DNA of 64,000 nucleotides from Duganella zoogloeoides (lineage in GTDB: Bacteria > Pseudomonadota > Gammaproteobacteria > Burkholderiales > Burkholderiaceae_D), in the NCBI RefSeq assembly GCF_034479515.1, contig NZ_CP140152.1, forward strand, positions 4,960,001 through 5,024,000. Direction: 5' to 3'. Below, one piece after another: positions 8,903-17,430 of the stretch; positions within the stretch are counted from its first letter, which is position 1, and every line of letters starts with the position of its first letter. The position numbers and the translations under genes were made by a program. The notes beneath the pieces were generated by a model. That model had not been told where the DNA came from. It did not search any database and was given only the letters and a program-made list of their open reading frames with translations.

Positions 8903-9226
8903 TCAGCGATTCCGGATCTGCTGTAACGACCGTTTGAAAGCTTTCAGTTCTCTAGTAGAAAACAACTGGCTGCGCCCAACCTGGCCCACGGCTCGAATAC
9001 TCTGCTGCCTCACATAACGGCGGAAGGTTGGGAGCGACACTTCCAGGTACTCGGCCGCCTCGGCCGCAGTGAAGCGCGCATCGGCCAAGTGGCCAAACAC
9101 CTGCTCGTATGAGTAGCTATCTGCATCAATTCCCGGCTCGGCCAGCAGGAAAAAAAACCTCGCCCTCTCTTGGGCTGGCAACTTCTTGAAACTTTTAAAT
9201 AAGCTTTCCGCGTTAACTTGCGCCAT
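8903..9226 (-). CDS. Antitoxin-like DNA-binding protein of a type II TA module
   Basis: A 107-residue protein whose C-terminal half (FTAAEAAEYLEVSLPTFRRY, then a wing-like segment and STRELKAFKRSL) reads as an excisionase/MerR-like helix-turn-helix. Its start codon shares one base with the stop of the upstream toxin-family gene (TGATG), the tight coupling typical of toxin-first modules such as higBA. The frame is intact. A longer in-frame extension upstream to 9475 runs through the toxin sequence in the wrong frame and should not be used. With the toxin damaged, this gene may persist as a stand-alone repressor. Confidence 0.7.
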   Translation of the reverse strand: MAQVNAESLFKSFKKLPAQERARFFFLLAEPGIDADSYSYEQVFGHLADARFTAAEAAEYLEVSLPTFRRYVRQQSIRAVGQVGRSQLFSTRELKAFKRSLQQIRNR

Positions 9227-9574
9227 CACGTTCCTCGCGATTTCAAATACTTTTTGAGGTTCGCATAGAAATTCTCGTGCGTACCCAACTGATAAAAGTC
9301 TATCGATAATGATTCCCTCGCCGCCCCGACCAACGACATCTCGGCCGCAGAAGGAGGCCGGTAAGCCACCAGGTATTGCTGGCGTTGAAAAGTAAATTTG
9401 ACCACGCGCATTCCCTGTAGATCGCCCGCCTTGGCCTCGCCAATATGCGGGTTGGAACATACCCTTTTCCACCATGTCTACAATCGCGAGCTGAAACGGT
9501 CGAGACTGCTTTTTGACAAATGAGGCAAATGACGCCTTGAAGACAGGTTTTATGGTGAGTATATATGTATTCAG
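9226..9574 (-). pseudogene. RelE/ParE-family toxin gene, frameshifted and without a normal start codon
   Basis: The C-terminal part (9226 to about 9465) encodes a typical RelE/HigB-like ending: NPHIGEAKAGDLQGMRVVKF, a central LVAYR strand, and YQLGTHENFYANLKKYLK. The N-terminal part (about 9465-9574) lies in another frame and reads NTYILTIKPVFKASFASFVK, then QLAIVDMVE. The frames join exactly if one base is removed from the run GAAAAGGG at 9462-9469, giving a 116-codon gene of normal size. The natural N-terminus aligns with CTG at 9572-9574 rather than ATG. Loss of both frame and start codon points to a pseudogene. A sequencing error in the homopolymer or programmed frameshifting cannot be excluded. 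Confidence 0.7.
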
Positions 9575-9725
9575 ATCTGATTACATATAGCACCACCCCT
9601 CACACCGAGATGCATGCACGCCGTCGAAGTATGCGATGTATCAACACGTCGACTGGACAGGAATTTCGGTTAAGCTAAGGATGATGCAACCAACTTCCTT
9701 TCTGGCAAACGCCCGCCCCTATTCC

Positions 9726-11486
9726 ATGACACCATTCCCCCGCCCCGCCAGCCATCTGCTGATTCCCACCATCATACTCACCCTGGCGCTGCCCCCAGCC
9801 TGGGCCAAGACGCCGGTGGCAACCGGCACCGGCGGGGCAGTGGCCACGATCAGCGAGCCGGCATCGAAAGCGGCGATTGCCATTCTCAACCAAGGCGGCA
9901 ACGCTATCGATGCGGCAGTGGCGGCCGCCGCCACACTGGGCGTGACCGATCCGTTCAGTTGCGGCATCGGCGGCGGCGGCTTCATGGTGATCTACCTGGC
10001 CAAAGACAAGCGCGTGATCACCATCGACCACCGCGAAACGGCGCCCGCCAGTTTCACGCCCACCGTATTCCTCGACCAGGGCAAGCCGATCGATTTCGAG
10101 ACCGTGGTGGCCAGCGGCATGTCGGTCGGTGTGCCCGGCACCGTGCGCGGCTGGGATGAAGCGCTCACCCGCTATGGCTCGATGTCGCTCAAACAGGTGC
10201 TCGCACCTGCCGTCAAGGTGGCCACCGATGGCTTTACCGTCAACGACAACTTCACCCGGCTGCTCGGCATCAATCTCGACAAGTTCGGCAAATTCCCGGC
10301 CACCGCCGCCATCTATCTCAAGAACGGCAAGCCGCCGGTGGCGGGCAGCGTGCTGCGCAACCCGGACCTGGCGCGCGCTTACCGCGAACTGGGCGCCGGC
10401 GGCGTCAAGGCTTTTTATACCGGCAAGATGGGCCGTGCCGTGGTCGATGCCGTCAACCGTCCCACGGTGGCAGCGGGCATGAGCGTCCGTCCCGGTAACA
10501 TGAGCATGGCCGACCTGGCCAATTACGAAGCACGCCTGCGCCTGCCGGTGCACAGCACCTATCGTGGCTACGACATCTATGGCATGCCGCTGCCCGGCTC
10601 GGGCGGCATTGCGATTGCCGAAGCGCTCAACATCCTCGAAGGCTACGACCTGAAAGCCCTGCCGCGCGAGCAGGCCGAGCACCTGTACCTGGAAGCGAGC
10701 CGCTTGGCCTTTGCCGACCGCAACGCCTACCTGGCCGACCCGGAATTCGTCGAGGCACCGGTAGCCGGCCTGCTGAGCAAGGACTACGCCGCGCGCCGCC
10801 GCGAAGCGATCGATCCGGCCCGCGCCACGCTGCACGCGCCGGCCGGCGATCCGTATCCGTTCCAGAACGACACCAGCGTGCCGCTGCGCCCCGCCAGCGC
10901 CAAGCTGCTGGCCGAGGGCGCCCACACCACGCACCTGACGGTCGCCGACAAGGACGGCAATATCGTCTCGTACACCTATACCATCGAGTCGTGGGGCGGC
11001 AGCGGCATGGTGGTGCCGGGTTACGGCTTCCTGCTCAATAACGAGTTGACCGATTTCGACTTTACCGGTCCGGCGCCGAATGTGCCGGAAGCGGGCAAGC
11101 GTCCGCGCAGCAGCATGTCGCCCACGCTGGCCTTCAAGGACGGCAAGCCGGCATTTTCGATCGGCAGCCCGGGCGGCGCCACCATCATCACCACCGTGCT
11201 GCAAACCATCGTCAATTACATCGACCTGGGCCTGACCATGCCGCAGGCGGTCGATGCGCCGCGCCTGTCCGAACGCAATGGCATGGCCACCGATATCGAG
11301 CCGGGGTACGCCGCGCTGCCGGCGGCGCGGGCGCTGGCCCAACGCGGCCAGCGTTGGAGCACGGAGCCCGAGGAAATCGGCGCCGCCAACGCGCTGGTGT
11401 TCAACCCAGACGGCACGGTAACGGCGGTGAGCGAAGGCTGGCGCCACGGCGTGGGCAGCGCCATGGTGCAAAAGTCGGCGCATTGA
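9726..11486 (+). CDS. ggt: Gamma-glutamyltransferase (glutathione hydrolase)
   Basis: A secreted N-terminal nucleophile hydrolase that removes the gamma-glutamyl group of glutathione and related compounds in the periplasm. From 9726 it has 586 residues with a hydrophobic signal segment ending PPAWA. The large-subunit signature DAAVAAAATLGVTDPFSCGI is followed by GGGGFMVIY. The autoprocessing site is GAHTTHLTV, with Thr401 as the expected new N-terminus of the small subunit, then ESWGGSGMVVPGYGFLLNNE and GSPGGATIITTVLQ. In-frame starts at 9636 and 9684 exist; 9726 gives a standard signal peptide, though its ribosome-binding site is weak. The ABC system begins 19 bases downstream. Confidence 0.9.
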   Translation: MTPFPRPASHLLIPTIILTLALPPAWAKTPVATGTGGAVATISEPASKAAIAILNQGGNAIDAAVAAAATLGVTDPFSCGIGGGGFMVIYLAKDKRVITIDHRETAPASFTPTVFLDQGKPIDFETVVASGMSVGVPGTVRGWDEALTRYGSMSLKQVLAPAVKVATDGFTVNDNFTRLLGINLDKFGKFPATAAIYLKNGKPPVAGSVLRNPDLARAYRELGAGGVKAFYTGKMGRAVVDAVNRPTVAAGMSVRPGNMSMADLANYEARLRLPVHSTYRGYDIYGMPLPGSGGIAIAEALNILEGYDLKALPREQAEHLYLEASRLAFADRNAYLADPEFVEAPVAGLLSKDYAARRREAIDPARATLHAPAGDPYPFQNDTSVPLRPASAKLLAEGAHTTHLTVADKDGNIVSYTYTIESWGGSGMVVPGYGFLLNNELTDFDFTGPAPNVPEAGKRPRSSMSPTLAFKDGKPAFSIGSPGGATIITTVLQTIVNYIDLGLTMPQAVDAPRLSERNGMATDIEPGYAALPAARALAQRGQRWSTEPEEIGAANALVFNPDGTVTAVSEGWRHGVGSAMVQKSAH

Positions 11487-11505
11487 GCATAGGGACTGCG
11501 CTGCC

Positions 11506-12243
11506 ATGATCGAATTCCAGGGTTTATCCAAGACCTACGGCGCCTTTGACGCCGTCAAGCCGTTGCACCTGACCGTGCCGCGCGGGGAGCTGTTCGGCTT
11601 CCTCGGCCCCAACGGTGCCGGCAAGACCACCACCATCCGCATGATGATGGGCATCCTGGTGCCCAGCGCCGGGCGGGTGCTGATCGACGGCTTCGATTGC
11701 CACGCACAGCCGGCCGAGGTCAAGCGCCGGGTGGGCTACCTGCCCGACACGCCGGTGTTTTACGACTACCTGCGCGGGCGCGAGATCCTGGCTTTTGTGG
11801 CCGAGATGCACGGCTATCCGCGCGCGGAGGCGGCAGCGCGCAGCGCGCGCCTGCTGGCCGACTTCGGCCTGGCAGAAGCGGGCGAAGACTACGCGGTCAA
11901 CTACTCGCTGGGCATGAAGAAGCGACTGGGCCTGGCCTGCGCGCTGATCCATGACCCGGTGGTGCTGATCCTCGACGAACCGATCAACGGCCTCGATCCG
12001 CGCGCCTCGCGCGATGTGCAGGAACTGCTGCTGGCTGCCGCCGCGCGCGGCGTAACCATTTTTGTCTCCACCCATTTGCTCGACATGGCCGAAAAGCTGT
12101 GCGACCGCGTGGGCATCATCCACCGGGGCCAGCTGGTTGCCACCGGCACGCTTGACGATATTCGCGCCGAAGCGGCGAGCAGCGGTTCGCTCGAGGATGT
12201 GTTCCTCAAGATTACCGACGACGCGGCTGCCGGCCATGCGTGA
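11506..12243 (+). CDS. ABC transporter ATP-binding protein
   Basis: A single 245-residue ATPase of the drug/NatA-type exporter group. Walker A is GPNGAGKTTT, the signature region YSLGMKKRLGLA is characteristic of DRA/NatA-like ATPases, and Walker B is VVLILDEP followed by INGLDP. It overlaps the next gene by 8 bases, so the ATPase and the permease fusion are clearly one transporter. The transported substrate cannot be read from the sequence. Confidence 0.93.
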   Translation: MIEFQGLSKTYGAFDAVKPLHLTVPRGELFGFLGPNGAGKTTTIRMMMGILVPSAGRVLIDGFDCHAQPAEVKRRVGYLPDTPVFYDYLRGREILAFVAEMHGYPRAEAAARSARLLADFGLAEAGEDYAVNYSLGMKKRLGLACALIHDPVVLILDEPINGLDPRASRDVQELLLAAAARGVTIFVSTHLLDMAEKLCDRVGIIHRGQLVATGTLDDIRAEAASSGSLEDVFLKITDDAAAGHA

Positions 12244-14623
12244 CCAGCACGCGGTGCATGCGCCGCCGTCACCGGCGCGCGCGATATGGCTGATGACCAG
12301 GATGCGGCTGCGGCGCCAGCTCAACCAGGTCGGCAGCGTGTTCGCCCGCAAGAAGAAACCTCCGAAGGCCGGCGCCCCCGTCACCCGCGTCGCCAACGGC
12401 GGCAAGCGCAACGGCATGTGGATCGTCTCGGCCGTCGTGGCGGTGCTGATGCTGTTCGTGTGCCTGAACATGTCGCGCATGGCGGTGCTCAATATGCAGT
12501 GCCGGCTGGTGGACGGCGGCGCCTGCGCCCAGGCTGGCGCAGACCGGCGCGGCTACTTCAACTTCGAGGCGGCAGCGGCCGAACTGCACGCGGCGCCATT
12601 CGATCCGTCATTGCTGGGCGGCCTGGCGATGGTGCTCACTGCGCTGTTTGCCATCGCGGTGCTGCTGCCGCTGGCCGGCAAGGAACTGGCCAAGCCGGAC
12701 TGGGACCTGGAATGGCTGGTGACGCTGCCGGTCGAGCGTTCCACCCTGCTGTGGGGGCGGCTGGTGGAACGCAGCGCCAGCAACCTGTCCGGCATCTTCG
12801 CGCTGTTTCCGCCGTACGCGATGATCGCCTGGTACTCCGGCTACCAGTGGACCGCCGTGCCGATCGCAGTGCTGGCCACCGCGCTGCTGCTGCCGCTGGC
12901 AGCGCTGCTGCACACGCTGGCCGACACCGGCGTGCGCCTGTGGCTGGCGGCAGCGCAGTTGCGCAACCTGCAGGCGCTGCTCTCGCTGCTGAACGCGCCC
13001 ATGCTGTACCTGGTGTTCGCGCTGTCGATGCCCGCCGCCAGCAGCTTCGTGATGGATCTGGCGCGCGGCTTTCCGGCCTGGGGCTTGTGGCTGCCGCCCG
13101 GCGTGCTGCTGCAGGCAATTCAAGCCCAAAGCCTGCAACAATTGACCATGCTGGCAGCGCTGCTGGCGGCGCAACTGGTCGTGCTGCTGTGGCTGGGAGT
13201 GGCGCTGATGCGCCGGCAACTGCGCCATGGCGTGGTCGGCTCGGGCGTGCGCGAGAGCGGTCGCAAAGCCGCCGCATCCACGCAGCCGGAGAAGCCGGGC
13301 CTGCACCTGCCGCTGTCGCCGGTGATGCGGCGCGAACTGCGCCTGCTGGCGCGCGACCGCAACTTCCTGGTGCAAACCCTGGTGCTGCCGCTGATCGTGG
13401 TGGGCAGCCAGCTGGTGTTCAACGGCAAACTGGACACCCTCTCCCAGTTCGGCACCATGCCGACCGTGGCGGCGGCGATTGCATTCGGCATCGGCGTATA
13501 TGTGCTGATGCTGTCGGCCTTCCAGACCCTCAACAACGAAGGCAACGCCCTGTGGCTGCTGTACACGGTGCCCCATTCGGTGGAAAGCGTGTTGAAGCAA
13601 AAGGCGCGGCTGTGGGGTGCGCTGGCCTTGGTCTATCCGCTGATGGTGGCTGTGCTCACCCTCGCCACCGCGCCAACGCCAACCTGGCAGATGCTGGTGC
13701 TGCTCTTGATCGTGCTGGCCGGCATTCCGATCTATTCCACCATCGCCGTGGCGCTGGGCGTGTTCGCGTGCGACCCCACGGCCATCGAAGTGCACAAGCG
13801 CATCCGCCCCACCTACAGCTACCTGTTCCTGCTGCTGGCCGGCTTTTACACGTGGTCGATCTACACCAGCGTATGGTCGCAGAAATTGGTGATCATGGTG
13901 CTGAGCGCAGCGCTGGCGCTGGCCCTGTGGCAGAAGGCGCGCGACGCCCTGCCCTACCTGCTCGACCCGGGCGCGTCGCCGCCGGCGCGGGTATCGGCCT
14001 CCGACGGCCTGATCGCCGCCACCGGCTTTTTCATCGTGCAGGCCATCGTTGCGCTGCTGCTAATGCAAGGCAAACCGCAGGCCACGCTACCAGCATTGAC
14101 GATAGCCTTCGGCGTTGCCGGCCTGCTGGTGTATGTGCTGATGCGTTTGGTTTACTGGCGCGCGAAAACTACCGAAGTACCGGCGATACTGCGCGGCGCA
14201 GGCTGGTGGTCGTCGATAAAAATCGCGGTGCTGCCGTGTGTATTGGCCTGCGCGGTGGCGCTGGCGTACCTGGCCGCGCTCAAGGCGTGGCACGTGCCGC
14301 TGCCGGCCGGCGATACTCTCGTCGATGCGGTGGCCTATTCGGGGCTGTGGATGATGGCGTTGACGGTGGTGGCGGCCCCGCTGTGCGAAGAATTCATCTT
14401 CCGGGGTCTGATCTACGGCGGCTTGCGCCGATCGATACCGGCCTGGCAGGCGCTCGCCGCGAGCGCGGCGATCTTCGCGGTGGTGCATCCGCCGCTGGCG
14501 ATGCTGCCGGTGTTCGTGCTGGGCTGCTGCGCGGCGTGGGCCTATGAACGCAGCAGGACGCTGCTCGCGCCCATGCTGGTCCATGCGGTGTACAACGCGG
14601 TGGTGCTGGCTGCTAGTCCTTGA
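12236..14623 (+). CDS. ABC-2-type permease fused to a C-terminal CPBP (Abi/CAAX) intramembrane protease domain
   Basis: A 795-residue polytopic membrane protein. The first about 560 residues contain a soluble basic start, a membrane anchor near residues 60-80, a large loop and clusters of hydrophobic segments with a cytosolic stretch near 360-400 (LSPVMRRELRLLARDRNFLV), typical of ABC-2 exporters. The last about 200 residues form a CPBP domain: EEFIFR at 718-723 (the EExxxR motif), FAVVHPP, and HAVYN near the end, which supply the family's glutamates and metal-binding histidines. The start at 12236 (MRDQH) is set by the coupled overlap with the ATPase gene; a longer frame to 12062 would run through that gene. 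The end overlaps the convergent udh by 11 bases. Whether the protease domain processes a peptide substrate is unknown. Confidence 0.85.
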   Translation: MRDQHAVHAPPSPARAIWLMTRMRLRRQLNQVGSVFARKKKPPKAGAPVTRVANGGKRNGMWIVSAVVAVLMLFVCLNMSRMAVLNMQCRLVDGGACAQAGADRRGYFNFEAAAAELHAAPFDPSLLGGLAMVLTALFAIAVLLPLAGKELAKPDWDLEWLVTLPVERSTLLWGRLVERSASNLSGIFALFPPYAMIAWYSGYQWTAVPIAVLATALLLPLAALLHTLADTGVRLWLAAAQLRNLQALLSLLNAPMLYLVFALSMPAASSFVMDLARGFPAWGLWLPPGVLLQAIQAQSLQQLTMLAALLAAQLVVLLWLGVALMRRQLRHGVVGSGVRESGRKAAASTQPEKPGLHLPLSPVMRRELRLLARDRNFLVQTLVLPLIVVGSQLVFNGKLDTLSQFGTMPTVAAAIAFGIGVYVLMLSAFQTLNNEGNALWLLYTVPHSVESVLKQKARLWGALALVYPLMVAVLTLATAPTPTWQMLVLLLIVLAGIPIYSTIAVALGVFACDPTAIEVHKRIRPTYSYLFLLLAGFYTWSIYTSVWSQKLVIMVLSAALALALWQKARDALPYLLDPGASPPARVSASDGLIAATGFFIVQAIVALLLMQGKPQATLPALTIAFGVAGLLVYVLMRLVYWRAKTTEVPAILRGAGWWSSIKIAVLPCVLACAVALAYLAALKAWHVPLPAGDTLVDAVAYSGLWMMALTVVAAPLCEEFIFRGLIYGGLRRSIPAWQALAASAAIFAVVHPPLAMLPVFVLGCCAAWAYERSRTLLAPMLVHAVYNAVVLAASP

Positions 14624-15419
14624 AACGCATCGGCGCCAGCGCAAAGGCGCCGCCGTGGTAGGTGACGGAGCTGTTCGGGTCCGGGTACACGCCGCTGTCG
14701 GGGAACTTGCCGTCGAACTGCTTCGAGCTGTCCTTGGGGCGGTAGCCGATGTGCGAGGCCTTGCTGTTGTCCCACCATGCCACGTCGTTGTCGGACGTGC
14801 CGAACAGGATGGTAAAGCCCACGCGGGTGGCGAACAGGGAGCTGCGCAGCGCTTCCACCAGGTCGTCGTAGCTGAGCCACGTGACCATCATGCGGCGGTC
14901 GGCCGGTTCCGGGAACGAGGAGCCGATGCGCAGGCAGACGGTTTCCAGGCCGGTGCGGTCGTAGTAGTAGCTGGCCAGCTGCTCGCCGAAGCATTTCGAC
15001 ACGCCATAGAAGCTGTCCGGGCGGGTGGGCGCGGTGGCGTCGATGTAATCGGTGTTGCGGTAGAAGCCCACCGTGTGATTCGAGCTGGCGAAGATGATGC
15101 GGCGGGTACCGTGCTTGTGCGCCGCCTCGTACAGGTTGGCGGTGCCGATGATGTTGGCCTGGACGATGTTTTCAAACGTGTTCTCGGTGGAGATGCCGCC
15201 GAAGTGCAGCACCGCTTCCACGCCTTCGAGCAGCTGCATTACCGCAGCCTTGTCCGACAGGTCGCATTGGATGATTTCCTCGCCCTCCCGGGCTTCGCCC
15301 AGGTCGGCGATGTCGGACAGCACCACTACATCGGCCCAGGGTTTGATGCGATCACGCAGAACCTTACCCAGGCCGCCGGCAGCGCCGGTCAGCAGCAAAC
15401 GTTTGAATGGCTTAGTCAT
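14613..15419 (-). CDS. udh: Uronate dehydrogenase
   Basis: An NAD-dependent short-chain dehydrogenase of 268 residues that oxidises galacturonate or glucuronate to the aldaric acid lactone, the entry step of the oxidative uronate pathway. The Rossmann motif GAAGGLGK is at the N-terminus, SSNHTVGFYR supplies the active-site Ser region, and YGVSKCFGE gives the YxxxK pair. IGSSFPEPADRRMM and TWLSYDDLV closely match characterised Udh proteins as I recall them. It lies 79 bases downstream of garD on the same strand, so the two are probably cotranscribed. Confidence 0.9.
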   Translation of the reverse strand: MTKPFKRLLLTGAAGGLGKVLRDRIKPWADVVVLSDIADLGEAREGEEIIQCDLSDKAAVMQLLEGVEAVLHFGGISTENTFENIVQANIIGTANLYEAAHKHGTRRIIFASSNHTVGFYRNTDYIDATAPTRPDSFYGVSKCFGEQLASYYYDRTGLETVCLRIGSSFPEPADRRMMVTWLSYDDLVEALRSSLFATRVGFTILFGTSDNDVAWWDNSKASHIGYRPKDSSKQFDGKFPDSGVYPDPNSSVTYHGGAFALAPMRFKD

Positions 15420-15498
15420 AGTCTCTTTTTATCTGTGTAACTGTAGTCTTATAAAGTACGCTTGCTGCCAACCGGCCGGGATCGACCGCGCGATGCGG

Positions 15499-17109
15499 TT
15501 ACGTCACCGGGGCCGGGTTGAACAGCACGAGCGCGTTTTGCAGCTTCCATTTTTCGGCCCAGGTTTCGCGGCCGCTGGCCACGTCCAGCACCAGCTGGAA
15601 CATCTCCCAGCCGACGTCCGCGATGGTGGCGTCGCCGCTGGCGATACGGCCGGCGTTGATGTCCATCAGGTCGTGCCAGCGCTTGGCCAGATCGTTGCGG
15701 GTAGCGACCTTGATCACTGGGACTTCGGCCAGGCCGTAAGGGGTGCCGCGGCCGGTGGTGAAGATGTGAACATTCATCCCCGCAGCCAGTTGCAGTGTAC
15801 CGCAAATGAAATCGCTGGCGGGAGTGGCGGCATAGATCAAACCCTTCTGTTTGAGCTTTTCACCCGGACTAATCACGCCGTTGATTGCACTGCTGCCCGA
15901 CTTGACGATCGAGCCCATGGCTTTCTCGACGATGTTGGACAAGCCGCCCTTCTTGTTACCGGGCGTGGTGTTGGCACTGCGGTCAACGCCGCCGTGGTCG
16001 AGGTAGCGATCGTACCAGGCCATCTCGCGGATCATGGCCGCTGCCACTTCCGGCGTTTCGGCGCGCGAGGTCAACTGGTCGATGCCGTCACGGACCTCGG
16101 TGGTTTCCGAGAACATCACGGTGGCGCCGGCACGCACCAGCAAATCGGTGGCAAAACCGACGGCCGGATTGGCAGTCACGCCCGAGAAGGCATCGCTGCC
16201 GCCGCACTGCACGCCCACCACCAGTTCGGACGCGGGCACGGTTTCGCGCTGGCGCGCGTTCAGGCGCTTGAGGTTGGTCTCGGCCTGCTTCATGATCGAG
16301 TCGATCATCGACATGAAGCCCACATGCTCGCCGTCCTGCAGGCAGACCAGCGCCGGGTCGGCGCCGCCTTCGTTCTGGATCGGGATCGAACCCTTGGGGA
16401 ACAGGCGCGTCGGTTGCAGCTTTTCGCAACCGAGGCTCACGACCATGGCCTGGCCGCCAAAGTTGGGGTTGAGCGCGATATTGCGCACGGTGCGGATCGG
16501 AATCTCGGCGCCGGGGGCGTCGATCGCCACGCCGCAGCCGTAGGTGTGCTCGAGGCAGACGACATCGTCCACGTTCGGGTACTTGGGCAGCAGCTCTTTC
16601 TTGATGCGGTCCACGGCGAATTCCACCACGCCCGAGACGCATTGCACGGTAGTGGTGATGCCCAGGATGTTGCGGGTGCCGACGCTGCCGTCCGGGTTGC
16701 GGAAGCCCTGGAAGGTGTAGCCTTCCAGCGGCTCGGCCTTCGGCAGCGCGCGGGTGGAGATCGGCAGGCCTTCGAGGCCCAGGGCGCCCGGCATGATCAC
16801 GTTGCCTTCGTTGAGCCAGCGGCCAGCTGGCAGGTCTTCACCGGCAAAGCCGATGGTGACGTTGTAGCGGATCACTTCATCGCCCTTGGCCAGGTCGCGC
16901 AGCGCCACCTTGTGGCCTTGCGGGACGGCTTCGAGCAAAGTCAGGCCATTTTCAAATACGGCGCCGGCTGGCAGGCCGCCGTCGTTGACGACAATGGCGA
17001 CGTTGTCGTTGTCGTGCATGAGGATGTAGCGCGGGGTGCTGACCGGGGTAGCGCCGGGGGCGGTGGCAGGGACACGCTTGATATCGGTAATGCTGGATGG
17101 TGGCGTCAT
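15499..17109 (-). CDS. garD: Galactarate dehydratase
   Basis: A 536-residue UxaA/GarD-family dehydratase converting galactarate to 5-dehydro-4-deoxy-D-glucarate. It has an N-terminal SAF-like domain (about 25-105) and a large C-terminal catalytic domain with [37 protein letters not shown] and TTGRGTPYG motifs; the cysteines and histidines are candidate metal ligands. Altronate dehydratase is a close relative, but adjacency to udh, kdgD and the dioxovalerate dehydrogenase favours galactarate. Its promoter region carries two palindromic operators and is shared with the divergent GntR gene. Confidence 0.88.
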   Translation of the reverse strand: MTPPSSITDIKRVPATAPGATPVSTPRYILMHDNDNVAIVVNDGGLPAGAVFENGLTLLEAVPQGHKVALRDLAKGDEVIRYNVTIGFAGEDLPAGRWLNEGNVIMPGALGLEGLPISTRALPKAEPLEGYTFQGFRNPDGSVGTRNILGITTTVQCVSGVVEFAVDRIKKELLPKYPNVDDVVCLEHTYGCGVAIDAPGAEIPIRTVRNIALNPNFGGQAMVVSLGCEKLQPTRLFPKGSIPIQNEGGADPALVCLQDGEHVGFMSMIDSIMKQAETNLKRLNARQRETVPASELVVGVQCGGSDAFSGVTANPAVGFATDLLVRAGATVMFSETTEVRDGIDQLTSRAETPEVAAAMIREMAWYDRYLDHGGVDRSANTTPGNKKGGLSNIVEKAMGSIVKSGSSAINGVISPGEKLKQKGLIYAATPASDFICGTLQLAAGMNVHIFTTGRGTPYGLAEVPVIKVATRNDLAKRWHDLMDINAGRIASGDATIADVGWEMFQLVLDVASGRETWAEKWKLQNALVLFNPAPVT

Positions 17110-17163
17110 TCTGGCTTCCTTTCCGGGAGTCTCTACCCGGCTAACGTTGTTTTTTCGGCTTTC

Positions 17164-17201
17164 AAATTGGTCAGGCCAATTTAGTTATTGGTCCGCCCAA
17201 T
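17164..17201 (-). promoter_or_regulatory. Two FCD/GntR-type operators upstream of garD
   Basis: Two adjacent inverted repeats with 5-base centres: AAATTGG/CCAATTT (17164-17182, perfect) and ATTGG/CCAAT (17187-17201). They match the general FadR-family pattern TnGTn3ACnA and resemble the ATTGG...CCAAT core of ExuR/UxuR hexuronate operators as I recall it. They lie 55-92 bases before the garD start, where they would overlap its promoter. Confidence 0.65.
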
Positions 17202-17344
17202 TTTTTCATGTGGGGACAAACCGCGCCCTTGCAACCCGCATTCCACCGTGCTTTAATTGCATTTTTAAGCTATTGGCACGGTACTCGGGAGGCTATTTGA
17301 CGCTCCGAGTATGCCACCTAAAAAAGTATTTGGCTAGTCCGCGT

Positions 17345-17386
17345 TGACCAATTTGGTCAGACCACCTTAGAATGGCCTGACCAAAT
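17345..17386 (+). promoter_or_regulatory. Operator cluster upstream of the first GntR gene
   Basis: TGACCAA-T-TTGGTCA (17345-17359) is a perfect 15-base palindrome. Its right half also forms TGGTCAGACCA (17354-17364), and AATGGCCTGACCAAAT (17371-17386) repeats the motif inverted. All share the TTGGTCA half-site found before garD. The cluster lies 45-86 bases before the regulator's start codon, suggesting autoregulation together with garD control. Confidence 0.65.
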
Positions 17387-17430
17387 GGCAGAGAAGTCAT
17401 CCCTAAAGCCATACCTAAAAAAACGAGACA

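Noticed and set aside
9300..9596. 98-codon minus-strand frame over the toxin region
   Set aside because: It begins with the right bases but in a third frame; the residues do not match toxin family motifs, whereas the other two frames do.
9675..11531. 618-codon open frame antisense to gamma-glutamyltransferase
   Set aside because: The composition is dominated by Arg, Gly, Ala and His as expected for the complement of GC-rich codons, no family motif is visible, and the sense strand encodes a complete enzyme.
12286..14547. 753-codon frame overlapping the permease-CPBP fusion on the same strand
   Set aside because: The alternative frame lacks membrane segments and is Arg/Ala/Gly-rich. The true frame has EExxxR and membrane helices and is coupled to the ATPase.
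15094..17184. 696-codon plus-strand frame antisense to garD
   Set aside because: Shadow of garD with His/Gly/Val bias; no domain and no start signal.
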